64,000 nucleotides of DNA from Leptospira inadai serovar Lyme str. 10. GTDB taxonomy: Bacteria > Spirochaetota > Leptospiria > Leptospirales > Leptospiraceae. The stretch spans positions 1-64,000 of the forward strand of contig NZ_AHMM02000016.1 of NCBI RefSeq assembly GCF_000243675.2. The letters run 5' to 3'. This document shows positions 49,425-58,755 of this stretch, piece by piece. A program made the translations under genes and the position numbers. Under the pieces are notes generated by a model. That model saw only the letters and a program-made list of their open reading frames with translations. It was not told the origin of the DNA and ran no database searches. Numbering within the stretch: position 1 is the stretch's first letter; each line of letters begins with the position of its first letter.

Positions 49425-50597
49425 ATGTCCTATTCTCCCCAAGCAAGATCCATCGGTTCGATTCGCGGCCTTTCCGTTCCGGATTGGGAAGGAATCAGTG
49501 ATCCGAATAATCCATTTTCCGATTATGAATTTTATGCCGCCTTGGAATCGACTTCTTGCATCGGCGATCGCACCTCCTGGCAACCGAAATACGTGATCGC
49601 GGAAGATTCCGCAGGTTTGCATTCAGCACTTCCTTTTTTTCTAAAATACGATTCTTATGGAGAATATATATTCGATCACGCCTGGGCAAATCTCTTCTCC
49701 CAAAACGATCTGGAGTATTATCCTAAAGGATTGGTTGCGTATCCGTTTACTCCGGTCACCGGTCGCAGAATTCTTCGTAGGGAGGGAGTTCCCTTGGCCC
49801 AGGCCCTCGATGTACTGCTACCGGAGTTATTGCGTACTTCGAAAGAAGAGAATCTCTCGAGCATTCATTTTCTTTTTTTGGAAGAAGACGAGGCGATTGA
49901 ACTGTCTAAGAGAGGTTTTGCGACTCGCATAAGCCATCAATACCATTGGCAAAACAGGGGTTATTCCGATTTCGACTCTTTCTTAAACGAATTCCGATCT
50001 AAGAAAAGGATGCAAATTCGGAAAGAAAGGGAAAACGTCCGTGAATCCGGAATTCGAATCAGTATTGTCGAAGGGGATTCGATTTCTAAAGCCCATATGG
50101 ATGCAATGTTTCGGTTCTATACGGATACGTATTCCAGGAAATGGGGATCGCCTTATTTGAATCTGGCTTTTTTCCGCGAAGCCTGGCAGACATTTAGAGA
50201 TAAGATAGTTTTAATCCTGGCCGAAAAAGAAGGCGAAACAATCGGAGGCACATTGAATCTCCGAAAAGGAAATAAATTCTACGGACGTTACTGGGGCTCG
50301 AAGGGGCATTATCCTTTTTTACATTTTGAATGTTGTTATTATGCGCCTATCGAATATTCCATTCGTAAGGGAATCCGCACTTTCGAGGCCGGGGCTCAAG
50401 GAGAGCAGAAATTTCTGAGAGGCTTTCCAGCCGTTCCAACATACAGTTCGCATTTTATTTTCCATTCGGGAGCTCGAAATGCAATTGAACGATTCTTGGA
50501 AAACGAAAGAATGCATATGCAGGAAATGATCCAGGTGACGAATGAGCATTCGCCGTTAAAAGAAGTTCCCGGAATGTCCGACAAGGAAGCGAAATGA
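49425..50597 (+). CDS. FemAB/GNAT-like acyltransferase (DUF482 type)
   Basis: 390 residues. The family motifs are SKKRMQIRKERENVRESGI, KWGSPYLNLAFFREAW and YGRYWGSKGHYPFLHFECC, with FEAGAQGEQKFLRGFPAVPTYSSH near the end cut here to GAQGEQKFLRGF and PTYSSH. These proteins resemble peptidoglycan bridge or cyanophycin/acyl transferases of the FemAB fold, but the substrate is unknown. The stop overlaps clpS by 4 nt. Confidence 0.82.
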   Translation: MSYSPQARSIGSIRGLSVPDWEGISDPNNPFSDYEFYAALESTSCIGDRTSWQPKYVIAEDSAGLHSALPFFLKYDSYGEYIFDHAWANLFSQNDLEYYPKGLVAYPFTPVTGRRILRREGVPLAQALDVLLPELLRTSKEENLSSIHFLFLEEDEAIELSKRGFATRISHQYHWQNRGYSDFDSFLNEFRSKKRMQIRKERENVRESGIRISIVEGDSISKAHMDAMFRFYTDTYSRKWGSPYLNLAFFREAWQTFRDKIVLILAEKEGETIGGTLNLRKGNKFYGRYWGSKGHYPFLHFECCYYAPIEYSIRKGIRTFEAGAQGEQKFLRGFPAVPTYSSHFIFHSGARNAIERFLENERMHMQEMIQVTNEHSPLKEVPGMSDKEAK

Positions 50598-50929
50598 GCG
50601 AGGTCTATCGTTTCGATACGGAAGAGCAAGTCCTAACCAAGGAGAAGCTCAAATTGAAGAAGCCGCCTAAATATAGGGTGGTCATTCTAAACGACGATTA
50701 CACTCCGATGGAGTTTGTGGTTTGGATTTTACGCGTGGTATTTTATCGTACCGCAGCAGAAAGTGAAAGAATTATGCTGCAAGCCCATACGACCGGGAAG
50801 GCGCTCTGCGGAGTCTATTCTCATGACGTTGCCAAGACCAAGGTAGCTGAAACACATAAACTTGCTGAACAACACGGCCACCCGCTTCAATGCCAGATGG
50901 AAATTGAAGAGGGAGAGGAGGAACCATGA
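50594..50929 (+). CDS. clpS: ATP-dependent Clp protease adaptor ClpS
   Basis: 111 residues. The core PPKYRVVILNDDYTPMEFVV binds N-end rule degrons and the adaptor docks on ClpA. The ATG overlaps the upstream stop and its own stop overlaps clpA (ATGA in both cases), so translation is coupled. Confidence 0.97.
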   Translation: MSEVYRFDTEEQVLTKEKLKLKKPPKYRVVILNDDYTPMEFVVWILRVVFYRTAAESERIMLQAHTTGKALCGVYSHDVAKTKVAETHKLAEQHGHPLQCQMEIEEGEEEP

Positions 50930-53175
50930 CCCTGTCCGAAGATTTAGAAAGAAGTCTAAACCAAGCCCGAATCGAAGCGGTAAAACGGAGAAACGAATAC
51001 ATTACTCTAGAGCATATGCTCCTAGCGCTTACCTATGATCCGATCGGTCAGGAAGTCCTTCTCGCCTGTGGAGCCGATTTGGAAACTTTACGGAACGAAT
51101 TACGCGAATATCTGGACACCGAAATGGAATCGGTCCCGGAAACGTTCGGAGATATAGAACCGGAATACACCGTCGGCGCACAGAGGGTTCTTCAGTTGGC
51201 CGCTTTCCATGTCCAATCCACGCAAAAGAAAAAATTAGACGGGGGTTATGTTCTTGCTTCCCTATTTCGAGAGGACCAATCCCACGCGGTCTTCTTTCTC
51301 TCTCGGCAGGATATTTCCAGATTCGATGTGGTTCGTTATATTTCTCACGGGATTCGCAAGGATGGAAAAAAAGTTACTCCGGAAGGTTTGGAAGAAGCTA
51401 CAAAGCCCGAATCAGGAAATCCTCTAAAAGATTTTTGCGCGGATTTAACCGAAAAGGCTAGGCTAGGAAAATTAGATCCTTTAGTCGGGCGGTCGGAAGA
51501 AATCGATAGAACGATTCATATTCTCGCAAGGCGCAGAAAAAATAATCCGATCTTCGTGGGAGATGCCGGTGTCGGTAAGACTGCAATTGTCGAAGGATTG
51601 GCGTTAAGTATCGTTGCCGGAAAAGTTCCGGAATCGCTAAAGCAAACGCGGATTTTTTCGTTGGATATGGGATTGCTGCTCGCAGGAACCAAATTCCGAG
51701 GAGAGTTTGAAGAGAGACTAAAGAATGTCTTACAGTCCGTGACGGCGGATCCGAATAACGTTCTCTTTGTGGACGAAATTCATACCATCATCGGTGCCGG
51801 TGCCGTTTCCGGCGGTTCCTTGGATGCTTCGAACCTGCTCAAGCCTGCTTTGGCAAACGGAGAATTGCGGTGTATCGGGACGACTACTTACAAAGAATAC
51901 AAAGCCATCTTCGAGAAGGATCACGCGCTTTCTCGCCGGTTTCAAAAGGTGGAAGTCAATGAACCGAGCGTGGACGAAACCATTCGGATTTTAAAAGGAC
52001 TTCTTCCTAAATACGAGGAATTTCATGCGGTAAAATATTCCTCTCAAGCGGTGGAAGAGGCCGCTCGATTGGCGGATCGATATATCTTGGATCGCAAACT
52101 TCCGGATAAAGCGATCGATCTGATCGACGAAGCCGGTGCCAAGGTAAAGATTCGATCTTCCGCGAAAAGCAAAACGGTGACCGTCAAAGACGTGGAAGAT
52201 CTGGTTTCAAAAATCGCGAAAGTTCCTACCCGTACCGTGAAAGCCGATGACAGGGACAAACTCAAGGAACTGGACGTCGAACTTAAGAAACGGATCTACG
52301 GGCAAGACAGAGCCGTTCAAGAAATCGTTCAAGCGATTCGCTTATCACGAAGCGGTTTGTCGGAACCGGGCAAACCGGTTGGATCCTTTCTTTTCGCAGG
52401 GCCTACGGGTGTGGGTAAAACGGAACTTTCCAAACAACTGGCATCGATTTTAGGTGTGGAATTTATTCGGTTCGATATGAGCGAATATATGGAAAAACAT
52501 ACGGTCTCTCGTTTGATCGGATCTCCACCGGGCTACGTCGGCTTTGAGCAAGGGGGGCAATTGACGGATGCAATCGTTCGAACTCCTCATTGCGTACTGC
52601 TCTTGGATGAAATCGAAAAGGCTCATGAAGATATTTATAATATTCTTCTACAAATTATGGATCATGCCACTTTAACCGATAACAACGGTAGAAAGGCGGA
52701 TTTTAAACAAGTGATTCTGATTATGACGACGAACACCGGCGCCAGGGAGCGCGCGGCGAATCCTTTAGGGTTCGAGAATACGGCGCTACTTGATCGGGGT
52801 TTGAAAGCGATCGAGAGGCAATTTTCTCCCGAATTTAGGAATCGTCTAACGGCCATCATAGAATTTTCTTCGCTGGAAGAAGATGTCGTTTCCCGAGTAG
52901 TCCGCAAACAATTAGAGCTTTTAGACGAGCGGTTAAAGGAAAAACGGATCTCTCTGGAATACGAAGACGAGGTACTGTTGTTTATCGCAAGGAAAGCGTA
53001 TGACCCGCTATTCGGCGCTAGACCTGTTCAAAGATGGATCGATTCGAATATCTCTAAAAAGCTTTCCGAGGAAATTTTGTTCGGTGAGCTTCGAAGCGGC
53101 GGACGCGTCTTACTTCGCGAAGTAGATAACGAGTTGACTTTGACATTTTCCCCTCACGAGCCGATGACGAAGTGA
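50926..53175 (+). CDS. clpA: Clp protease ATPase subunit ClpA
   Basis: 749 residues. A ClpN domain (1-150) precedes two AAA modules with Walker A GDAGVGKT and GPTGVGKT and Walker B motifs LFVDEIHTIIGAG and LLLDEIEKAHEDI. It unfolds proteins and feeds them to ClpP. It lies in the clpS-clpA-ggt overlapping run; clpP is not in the window. Confidence 0.97.
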   Translation: MTLSEDLERSLNQARIEAVKRRNEYITLEHMLLALTYDPIGQEVLLACGADLETLRNELREYLDTEMESVPETFGDIEPEYTVGAQRVLQLAAFHVQSTQKKKLDGGYVLASLFREDQSHAVFFLSRQDISRFDVVRYISHGIRKDGKKVTPEGLEEATKPESGNPLKDFCADLTEKARLGKLDPLVGRSEEIDRTIHILARRRKNNPIFVGDAGVGKTAIVEGLALSIVAGKVPESLKQTRIFSLDMGLLLAGTKFRGEFEERLKNVLQSVTADPNNVLFVDEIHTIIGAGAVSGGSLDASNLLKPALANGELRCIGTTTYKEYKAIFEKDHALSRRFQKVEVNEPSVDETIRILKGLLPKYEEFHAVKYSSQAVEEAARLADRYILDRKLPDKAIDLIDEAGAKVKIRSSAKSKTVTVKDVEDLVSKIAKVPTRTVKADDRDKLKELDVELKKRIYGQDRAVQEIVQAIRLSRSGLSEPGKPVGSFLFAGPTGVGKTELSKQLASILGVEFIRFDMSEYMEKHTVSRLIGSPPGYVGFEQGGQLTDAIVRTPHCVLLLDEIEKAHEDIYNILLQIMDHATLTDNNGRKADFKQVILIMTTNTGARERAANPLGFENTALLDRGLKAIERQFSPEFRNRLTAIIEFSSLEEDVVSRVVRKQLELLDERLKEKRISLEYEDEVLLFIARKAYDPLFGARPVQRWIDSNISKKLSEEILFGELRSGGRVLLREVDNELTLTFSPHEPMTK

Positions 53176-54941
53176 TTATGATTCAAAGTAACGGTGGCTT
53201 AGTTCCCAAAAAATCGATTCTTCTCGCCTTCGTTCTTCTAAGCGTATTCGCTTCCTGTAAGGATAACTATCTTACGATCGAGGGACGTACGATTTCGACG
53301 GTTGGGTTGGTCCCGCCGAAGTCCGGCGTTTCTGCTAAGCAACTCTTTACGGAATCGAAGAATGTCATGATTTCTACGGATTCAAGAGAGGCGTCTCGAG
53401 CAGGTTTAGAAATTTATAAAAAAGGCGGGAATGCGGTGGATGTAGCTATCGCCGCCTCTTTTGCGGTTTCCGTAACTCGTCCACAATCGACCGGGATAGG
53501 AGGCGGAGGATTTTTACTCTTACATAACTCGCGTGATAGAAAAACATACGCCTTTGATTTTAGAGAACGAGCGCCTCGTTCCGCGTCTCGAGACATGTAC
53601 AAGGAAAAACCGAAAGAAGATTCGTTATTAGGATATCGCTCCGTAGGTGTTCCGGGTACGGTTGCAGGATTGGTAAAAGTTCAGAAGCAATTCGGGAAAT
53701 TGTCCTTACAGGAAGTTATGGCGCCTGCGATTCGCCTGGCCGAAGTAGGATTTCCGATTTATGAGGATTTACGCGAGGCGATTCAGGAATCTTCCGAGGA
53801 TATGAGCCCTGGAATGAAAGAAATATTTATTCCGAAAGGTAAAATGCCGAATACCGGAGACATATTGATTCAGAAGGACCTTGCAAAAACGTTGAGGATT
53901 ATCTCAGAAACCGGCGAACGAGAATTTTACAACGGACGAATCGCACAAAGCCTTGGAAGGTTGATGAGGGAGCAAGGAGGGTCGGTCTTTGAAACCGATT
54001 TGGCTAGGTATCAAGTAAGAGAATCTCCTCCCTTGGAAATCGAATATAGGGGGTATAAAATACGCACTATGGTTCCGCCGTCCTCCGGAGTTCATATGCT
54101 GACCATGTTGCGGATGCTGGAAACGAAGAAATTGAAGGAATTATATAAGTCTTCCAAGGCGGACTATTATCATTTTTTAGCGGAAGTCATGCGAAGAGGA
54201 TACTCGGATAGAGCCGTCATTGGCGGTGATCCGAATTATACGAATGTTCCGATATCTCTTTTACTTTCGCCCGAATATGCATTGGCGAAAATTTCCGATT
54301 TTCAACCGGGATTGTCGACGCCGAGCTCCGTCTATTTAAATCGTTTAAATTTAAGAACCGAGTCTCCCCAAACGACTCATATATCCGTCGTCGATTCGGA
54401 GGGAAATGCCGTTTCCACGACTCAATCGGTAAATTATCGATTTGGAGCTGCGGTCATTTTAGACGGTTATGGATTCGTATTAAACGACACCATGGATGAC
54501 TTCAGTAGATCACCGGGCGAACCGAACGTTTACGGATTGATCGGAGCCGAAGCGAATTCGATTCGTCCCGGTAAAACGCCTTTAAGTTCCATGTCACCGA
54601 CCATCGTGATGAAGGACGATGAAACCTTTCTAGTAACAGGGGCTCCAGGCGGTTCTTATATCGTGAATGCGGTTTTGCAATCTCTTTTGTTCAATCTGGA
54701 CTTTCAGCTTACTTTGTATGAATCCGTGGCCAAGGCAAGAATTCATCATCAATTCTTTCCGGATGCTTTATACATAGAGGGTGCCGCAATGGATACCGCC
54801 GTTTCCAATCAGCTTAAGTCTAAAAAGCATGAGATTCGAGTCGGCCCTAATTTTGCGAAATTATTTTCGGTCAAGCGAGAGAAGGGCGTACTGTACGGCG
54901 CAGCCGATCCGAGGGGGGACGGAGTTCCCCTGGGCGAGTGA
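53172..54941 (+). CDS. ggt: Gamma-glutamyltransferase, lipoprotein
   Basis: 589 residues from GTG 53172, which overlaps the clpA stop (GTGA); ATG 53178 is an alternative. The signal ends in VFASC, so the enzyme is probably lipid-anchored. The autocatalytic nucleophile is Thr401 in QTTHISVVD, where the precursor splits into two subunits, and APGGSYIVNAV near the end fits the active site. It hydrolyses the gamma-glutamyl bond of glutathione outside the cytoplasm. The next genes make glutathione. Confidence 0.94.
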   Translation: MIMIQSNGGLVPKKSILLAFVLLSVFASCKDNYLTIEGRTISTVGLVPPKSGVSAKQLFTESKNVMISTDSREASRAGLEIYKKGGNAVDVAIAASFAVSVTRPQSTGIGGGGFLLLHNSRDRKTYAFDFRERAPRSASRDMYKEKPKEDSLLGYRSVGVPGTVAGLVKVQKQFGKLSLQEVMAPAIRLAEVGFPIYEDLREAIQESSEDMSPGMKEIFIPKGKMPNTGDILIQKDLAKTLRIISETGEREFYNGRIAQSLGRLMREQGGSVFETDLARYQVRESPPLEIEYRGYKIRTMVPPSSGVHMLTMLRMLETKKLKELYKSSKADYYHFLAEVMRRGYSDRAVIGGDPNYTNVPISLLLSPEYALAKISDFQPGLSTPSSVYLNRLNLRTESPQTTHISVVDSEGNAVSTTQSVNYRFGAAVILDGYGFVLNDTMDDFSRSPGEPNVYGLIGAEANSIRPGKTPLSSMSPTIVMKDDETFLVTGAPGGSYIVNAVLQSLLFNLDFQLTLYESVAKARIHHQFFPDALYIEGAAMDTAVSNQLKSKKHEIRVGPNFAKLFSVKREKGVLYGAADPRGDGVPLGE

Positions 54942-55002
54942 GTTGCACGAATATTTTTTACAAAATGACAAGTTTAAATGTTTAGATAATTAGGAAGATT
55001 GC

Positions 55003-56544
55003 ATGAAACGAAATGCGCCGAGTTTAGTATGCCCCAATTTGCGACATGCCGTCAAAGCGAAGCATGGATTGGAAAAGGAAAGTATGCGAATCTTTTCGGA
55101 TGGACGGATTGCCACGACTCCGCATCCGAAGGAATTAGGCTCAAGCCTGACAAATCATTATATTAAAACGGATTTTTCGGAACCTCAGTTGGAGTTTGCT
55201 ACGAACGCAAGACCCAGAATCGAGGCGATCGTGAGAGAACTCCAGGATCTTCATATTTTTACTTCCCGCCATCTTCAAAACGAATGGATTTGGCCGTTCA
55301 GCATGCCCCCGATTCTTCCCAAAGAAGAAAAGGATATCCCTTTAGGACAGTACGGCGCCTCATTCTCGGGCGAATGGAAAACGATTTATCGGAACGGACT
55401 CGGCCATCGATACGGGAGAAGGATGCAGACAATTTCGGGGGTTCATTATAATTTTTCCTTTTCGAACCTCTTTTTGAGGCAAATTTTCGAAAAGGAAATC
55501 TCTAAATTTAGTAAAGAAGAAATTTCCGAAATGTATCTTTCCGTCATCCGTAATTTTTTTCGGAAAGTTCATTTCGTACTTTATTTAACCGGAGCGACTC
55601 CTGCGTTCGATGAAACGTTTCTTCCCGTTCCGGTCGACTTTCCTTTTTCGAAGCATAAATTGCGTACTTATTTCGCACCTTACGCCACTTCATTGCGAAT
55701 GAGCGAAATCGGATATACGAGTAAGGTCCAGGATGGATTGCCGATTAATTACAATTCTCTACAGGAATATATCGATGGAATGTGCTACTCGGTTAACACT
55801 CCTTATTCTGGGTATGAAAGTTTCGGAGGTCCTCCGAATCAATTAAATCCGAATTATCTTCAAATCGAAAACGAATTCTATTCCCCGATACGACCCAAGC
55901 AAATTCCGAAAAATCAGGAACGTCCGTTGGAAGCGCTACAAAATCGAGGAATTCAGTATATCGAGATACGATGTTTGGACCTGGAACCCGAATCACCGAC
56001 AGGAGTCAGTAAACCGAGCTTGGCTTATATTCAAATGATTCTCCTAGACGGGATTTTACGTCCGAGTCAGGCCATACTAGATTCCGAAAAAGAAAGAATT
56101 CGTGAAAATACGAAACGAGTCATCTGGGAAGGTCGAAAGCCGGGTTTAAAGATTTTAGGAGAATCGAATTCCGAAATCGATTTCGTGCAGGAGGGCAAGG
56201 ACTTTACCAATTCTCTTTTTCCGATCGCCGAGGAGTTAGATCGCCACTCCGGAAGAACGTTTTATCGAGAAACCCTGTATGCCATGCTCGCTAAGTGGGA
56301 TGATCCTGGAAAAACTCCATCCGGTCGGTTCTTAAACAGATTATTGGAAGAGAATTGGGAATTCTCGGATTTGGGAATTCATTTAGCCAAGGAAAACTAC
56401 CGAAATCAATCTCAAATGGAGCTAACGCCGGGTAAATGGAATTCCTTCGAAAAAGAAGTTCATCGATCCGTTTGGGAGAGGGATAAAATTGAGGAAACTG
56501 AAAAAGTCCGGAAGCATCCCACGCCGAAAATATGCAACCATTGA
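55003..56544 (+). CDS. gshA: Glutamate--cysteine ligase
   Basis: 513 residues of the gamma-proteobacterial GshA type. Signatures include HGLEKESMRI, DFSEPQLEFAT, WPFSMPP, YGRRMQTISGVHYNFSFS and YIEIRCLDLEP. It joins glutamate and cysteine, the first step of glutathione synthesis. Its last 13 nt overlap the next gene, an ATP-grasp protein, so the pair behaves as a split GshF. Confidence 0.95.
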   Translation: MKRNAPSLVCPNLRHAVKAKHGLEKESMRIFSDGRIATTPHPKELGSSLTNHYIKTDFSEPQLEFATNARPRIEAIVRELQDLHIFTSRHLQNEWIWPFSMPPILPKEEKDIPLGQYGASFSGEWKTIYRNGLGHRYGRRMQTISGVHYNFSFSNLFLRQIFEKEISKFSKEEISEMYLSVIRNFFRKVHFVLYLTGATPAFDETFLPVPVDFPFSKHKLRTYFAPYATSLRMSEIGYTSKVQDGLPINYNSLQEYIDGMCYSVNTPYSGYESFGGPPNQLNPNYLQIENEFYSPIRPKQIPKNQERPLEALQNRGIQYIEIRCLDLEPESPTGVSKPSLAYIQMILLDGILRPSQAILDSEKERIRENTKRVIWEGRKPGLKILGESNSEIDFVQEGKDFTNSLFPIAEELDRHSGRTFYRETLYAMLAKWDDPGKTPSGRFLNRLLEENWEFSDLGIHLAKENYRNQSQMELTPGKWNSFEKEVHRSVWERDKIEETEKVRKHPTPKICNH

Positions 56545-57566
56545 AGATCCAACTAGAACCGGGCCGGAAATTAGATCCCGAAGAATTTATTCTAAAAGAC
56601 TTTGCAGATCTGGAAATTTCCACGCAGATCATTATAAGAGATGCACTGAATCGCGGTTTGACTGTTGAAGTCCTAGATCGGGCCAGTCATTTTCTTCGAA
56701 TTTCCGGGAAGGGCGTGACGCGTCTAGTTAAGGAAGCCTCGAAAACCGATTTGGATTCGTATATGACCTTTCTGGTCATGGAAAATAAGACGGTAACAAA
56801 GCTGGTGCTGGCCGAAAAGGGAATTCGTGTACCGATCGGAACAAGCGTTCTAAAGAAAGAAGATGGTATCGATTATTATAAATTGAATTCCGGAAAACGA
56901 ATGGTAGTGAAACCGGTGACTACGAATTTCGGAATCGGAATCACGATTTTACCTCCGCAATCGCCCGAATCAATCGTAGAAAAAGCCCTGGAAACTGCCC
57001 TGTCTTTCGCCGAAACTGCGATCATCGAGGAATTCGCCGAAGGTCAGGAATATCGATTTTTAGTCGTCGGGGCAGAGTGTGTCGCCGTATGCAATCGAGT
57101 TCCTGCGAATGTCGTCGGTGACGGAATTCGGAGTGTCCAAGAGTTATTGATCGAAAAAAATCAAGACCCCCGACGAGGGATCGGTCATGTTACCCCTCTG
57201 GAAAAGATTCGCCTGGAAGAAATTGAACTAAACGTATTGGCGGAACAGGGGAAAGCCCCAACTACGATTCCGCAGCCGGGGGAAACGGTTTATTTACGAC
57301 GGAATTCCAATATCAGTACCGGAGGAGATTCCATCGACGTTACGGATTCTACTCATCCGGCCTATAAGAAAATCGCAGTGGATGCGGCCGCAGCTGTGAA
57401 AGCTAAAATTTGCGGGGTCGATATTATCGTTCAGAATTTGGAACGGGAAGGCGACTACAGAGTTCTAGAATTGAACTTTAACCCGGTATTATATATTCAT
57501 AATTTTCCGTACCGGGGCAAGAACCGAGACGTAGGAAATAAGATCCTAAATCTGTTGGGCTTTTGA
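56532..57566 (+). CDS. Glutathione synthetase of the GshF C-terminal (ATP-grasp) type
   Basis: 344 residues. The whole protein matches the second half of bifunctional GshF: DLEISTQIIIRDALNRGL near 26, KPVTTNFGIGITI, RVPANVVGDG, YLRRNSNISTGGDSIDVTD cut here as RNSNISTGGDSIDVTD, AKICGVDIIVQ and LELNFNPVLYIHNFPY. It lacks the ligase half, which is the separate upstream gshA. It adds glycine to gamma-glutamylcysteine. It is unrelated in detail to the E. coli GshB type. The coding end overlaps the convergent glutaredoxin gene by 21 nt. Confidence 0.9.
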   Translation: MQPLKIQLEPGRKLDPEEFILKDFADLEISTQIIIRDALNRGLTVEVLDRASHFLRISGKGVTRLVKEASKTDLDSYMTFLVMENKTVTKLVLAEKGIRVPIGTSVLKKEDGIDYYKLNSGKRMVVKPVTTNFGIGITILPPQSPESIVEKALETALSFAETAIIEEFAEGQEYRFLVVGAECVAVCNRVPANVVGDGIRSVQELLIEKNQDPRRGIGHVTPLEKIRLEEIELNVLAEQGKAPTTIPQPGETVYLRRNSNISTGGDSIDVTDSTHPAYKKIAVDAAAAVKAKICGVDIIVQNLEREGDYRVLELNFNPVLYIHNFPYRGKNRDVGNKILNLLGF

Positions 57567-57809
57567 GATTTTCGGCTTACTACGGACGTAATCGACGATA
57601 TCTCTGGATTCGTACATTTTGATATCCCCATCGACTAAAAAAGGAACCTGACTTAAACCTCCCAATTGCACGACTTCCTCTCGTCCGGCGGTTCCTCGAC
57701 TGGCCTCTACCAGTTCAAAATCCTTTCCAACTTCCAAACCGAGTTTAGAGAATTCGTCTCTCACGTACGCGCAATAAGGGCAGGTTAGGAACTGGTAGAG
57801 CTTCATCAT
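57546..57809 (-). CDS. Dithiol glutaredoxin / GST N-terminal-like protein
   Basis: 87 residues of thioredoxin fold with CPYC at 10-13, the dithiol glutaredoxin active site, and VPFLVDGDIKMYESRDIVDYV matching the glutathione-binding half of GST/Grx folds. It reduces disulfides with glutathione. Its ATG shares one base with the stop of the CGFS glutaredoxin (TAATG). Confidence 0.9.
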   Translation of the reverse strand: MMKLYQFLTCPYCAYVRDEFSKLGLEVGKDFELVEASRGTAGREEVVQLGGLSQVPFLVDGDIKMYESRDIVDYVRSKPKISKAQQI

Positions 57810-58126
57810 TAGGCGGGAATTCCTATTTTCTTTTGCAATTCTCCGTTACGCGAAAGTTCCACGACGATATCGTGACCACCGATGAATTCTCCCTCGATAT
57901 ATAATTGCGGGATCGTCGGCCAATTTGCAAATTCCTTAATACCTTCCCTAACGCTTTGGTCGGAAAGAACATTGAAAGATCCGAAATCGACTCCTAAGCT
58001 GCGCAGAACATTCGTCACTCCTGCGGAAAAGCCGCACATCGGAGCCTCGGGAGTTCCTTTCATAAACAGGAAGATCCGCTTAGAATCGATTAGTCCTTGG
58101 ATTTTTTCTTTGAGTATTTGGTCCAT
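57809..58126 (-). CDS. grxD: Monothiol CGFS glutaredoxin (Grx4/GrxD family)
   Basis: 105 residues. CGFS is at 31-34, FMKGTPEAPMCGFS and WPTIPQLYIEGEFIGGHDI are family signatures. These proteins carry [2Fe-2S] clusters with glutathione and partner with BolA proteins. Two BolA genes lie just upstream on the same strand. Confidence 0.95.
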   Translation of the reverse strand: MDQILKEKIQGLIDSKRIFLFMKGTPEAPMCGFSAGVTNVLRSLGVDFGSFNVLSDQSVREGIKEFANWPTIPQLYIEGEFIGGHDIVVELSRNGELQKKIGIPA

Positions 58127-58159
58127 TTTAATTCCTCTTAGTTTATTGTGAAAAGAAAT

Positions 58160-58384
58160 CTATGAAATTTTCGTTTCTATCGCAAGTGCATGCACTTCTT
58201 CTTTGAGTTCTTCCTGTAGAGTCGCATATACCATTCGATGCTGTTCTATCATAGATTTACCTTCGAACCCGGGATATTTCACAATTGCCTTGATATGCAC
58301 TCCGTCTCGGTACGGGTCCAGGATTTCTACGGATGATCCCGGGAGACCGGTCTGGATTTTATCGCGAATTTCTTCGATTGTCAT
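58160..58384 (-). CDS. BolA-family protein (short, IbaG-like)
   Basis: 74 residues. The motif EILDPYRDGVHIKAIVKYPGF and IEQHRMVYATLQEEL with VHALAIET are BolA features; the loop histidine pattern differs from classical BolA. It probably binds a [2Fe-2S] cluster with the neighbouring CGFS glutaredoxin, whose gene starts 33 bases later. Confidence 0.9.
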   Translation of the reverse strand: MTIEEIRDKIQTGLPGSSVEILDPYRDGVHIKAIVKYPGFEGKSMIEQHRMVYATLQEELKEEVHALAIETKIS

Positions 58385-58476
58385 TGTTCTTACTGTTAGA
58401 CTTTTACCGATCGGCGGTTGAAAATCTTTTGTTAAGGATAGCGTCCGACAAAAGCGAACGCGGACAACCTTTTTTC

Positions 58477-58749
58477 CTAAGGGGCCGCAGTCTTTAGCTC
58501 CAATGCATGGATTCCTTTCGATTGAAGAATGGGATTTAAAACGGAATATATTTCTCGGTGTTGAGCCAGGAGACTCTTTTCTCGAAACGATTCCGAAACG
58601 ATTTTGATGCGAATATGGGTTCCTCTCGCAAGCCCTTCCGGATTTCCGCCGTGACCCGCGTGTTCCGCCGAGAAATCTTCCACTTCGAGGACCGATGGTG
58701 AAAAGGTGCTGCGGAGTATGAATTCAATTTCTTCGACCGAATCTACCAT
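58477..58749 (-). CDS. BolA-family protein (classical type)
   Basis: 90 residues. VEDFSAEHAGHGGNPEG and FREKSLLAQHREIYSVL with IHALELKT match the classical BolA fold, including the His of the loop and the C-terminal His near 84 that coordinate iron-sulfur clusters with Grx partners. It is the second BolA gene in the same run. Confidence 0.92.
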   Translation of the reverse strand: MVDSVEEIEFILRSTFSPSVLEVEDFSAEHAGHGGNPEGLARGTHIRIKIVSESFREKSLLAQHREIYSVLNPILQSKGIHALELKTAAP

Positions 58750-58755
58750 AACCGC

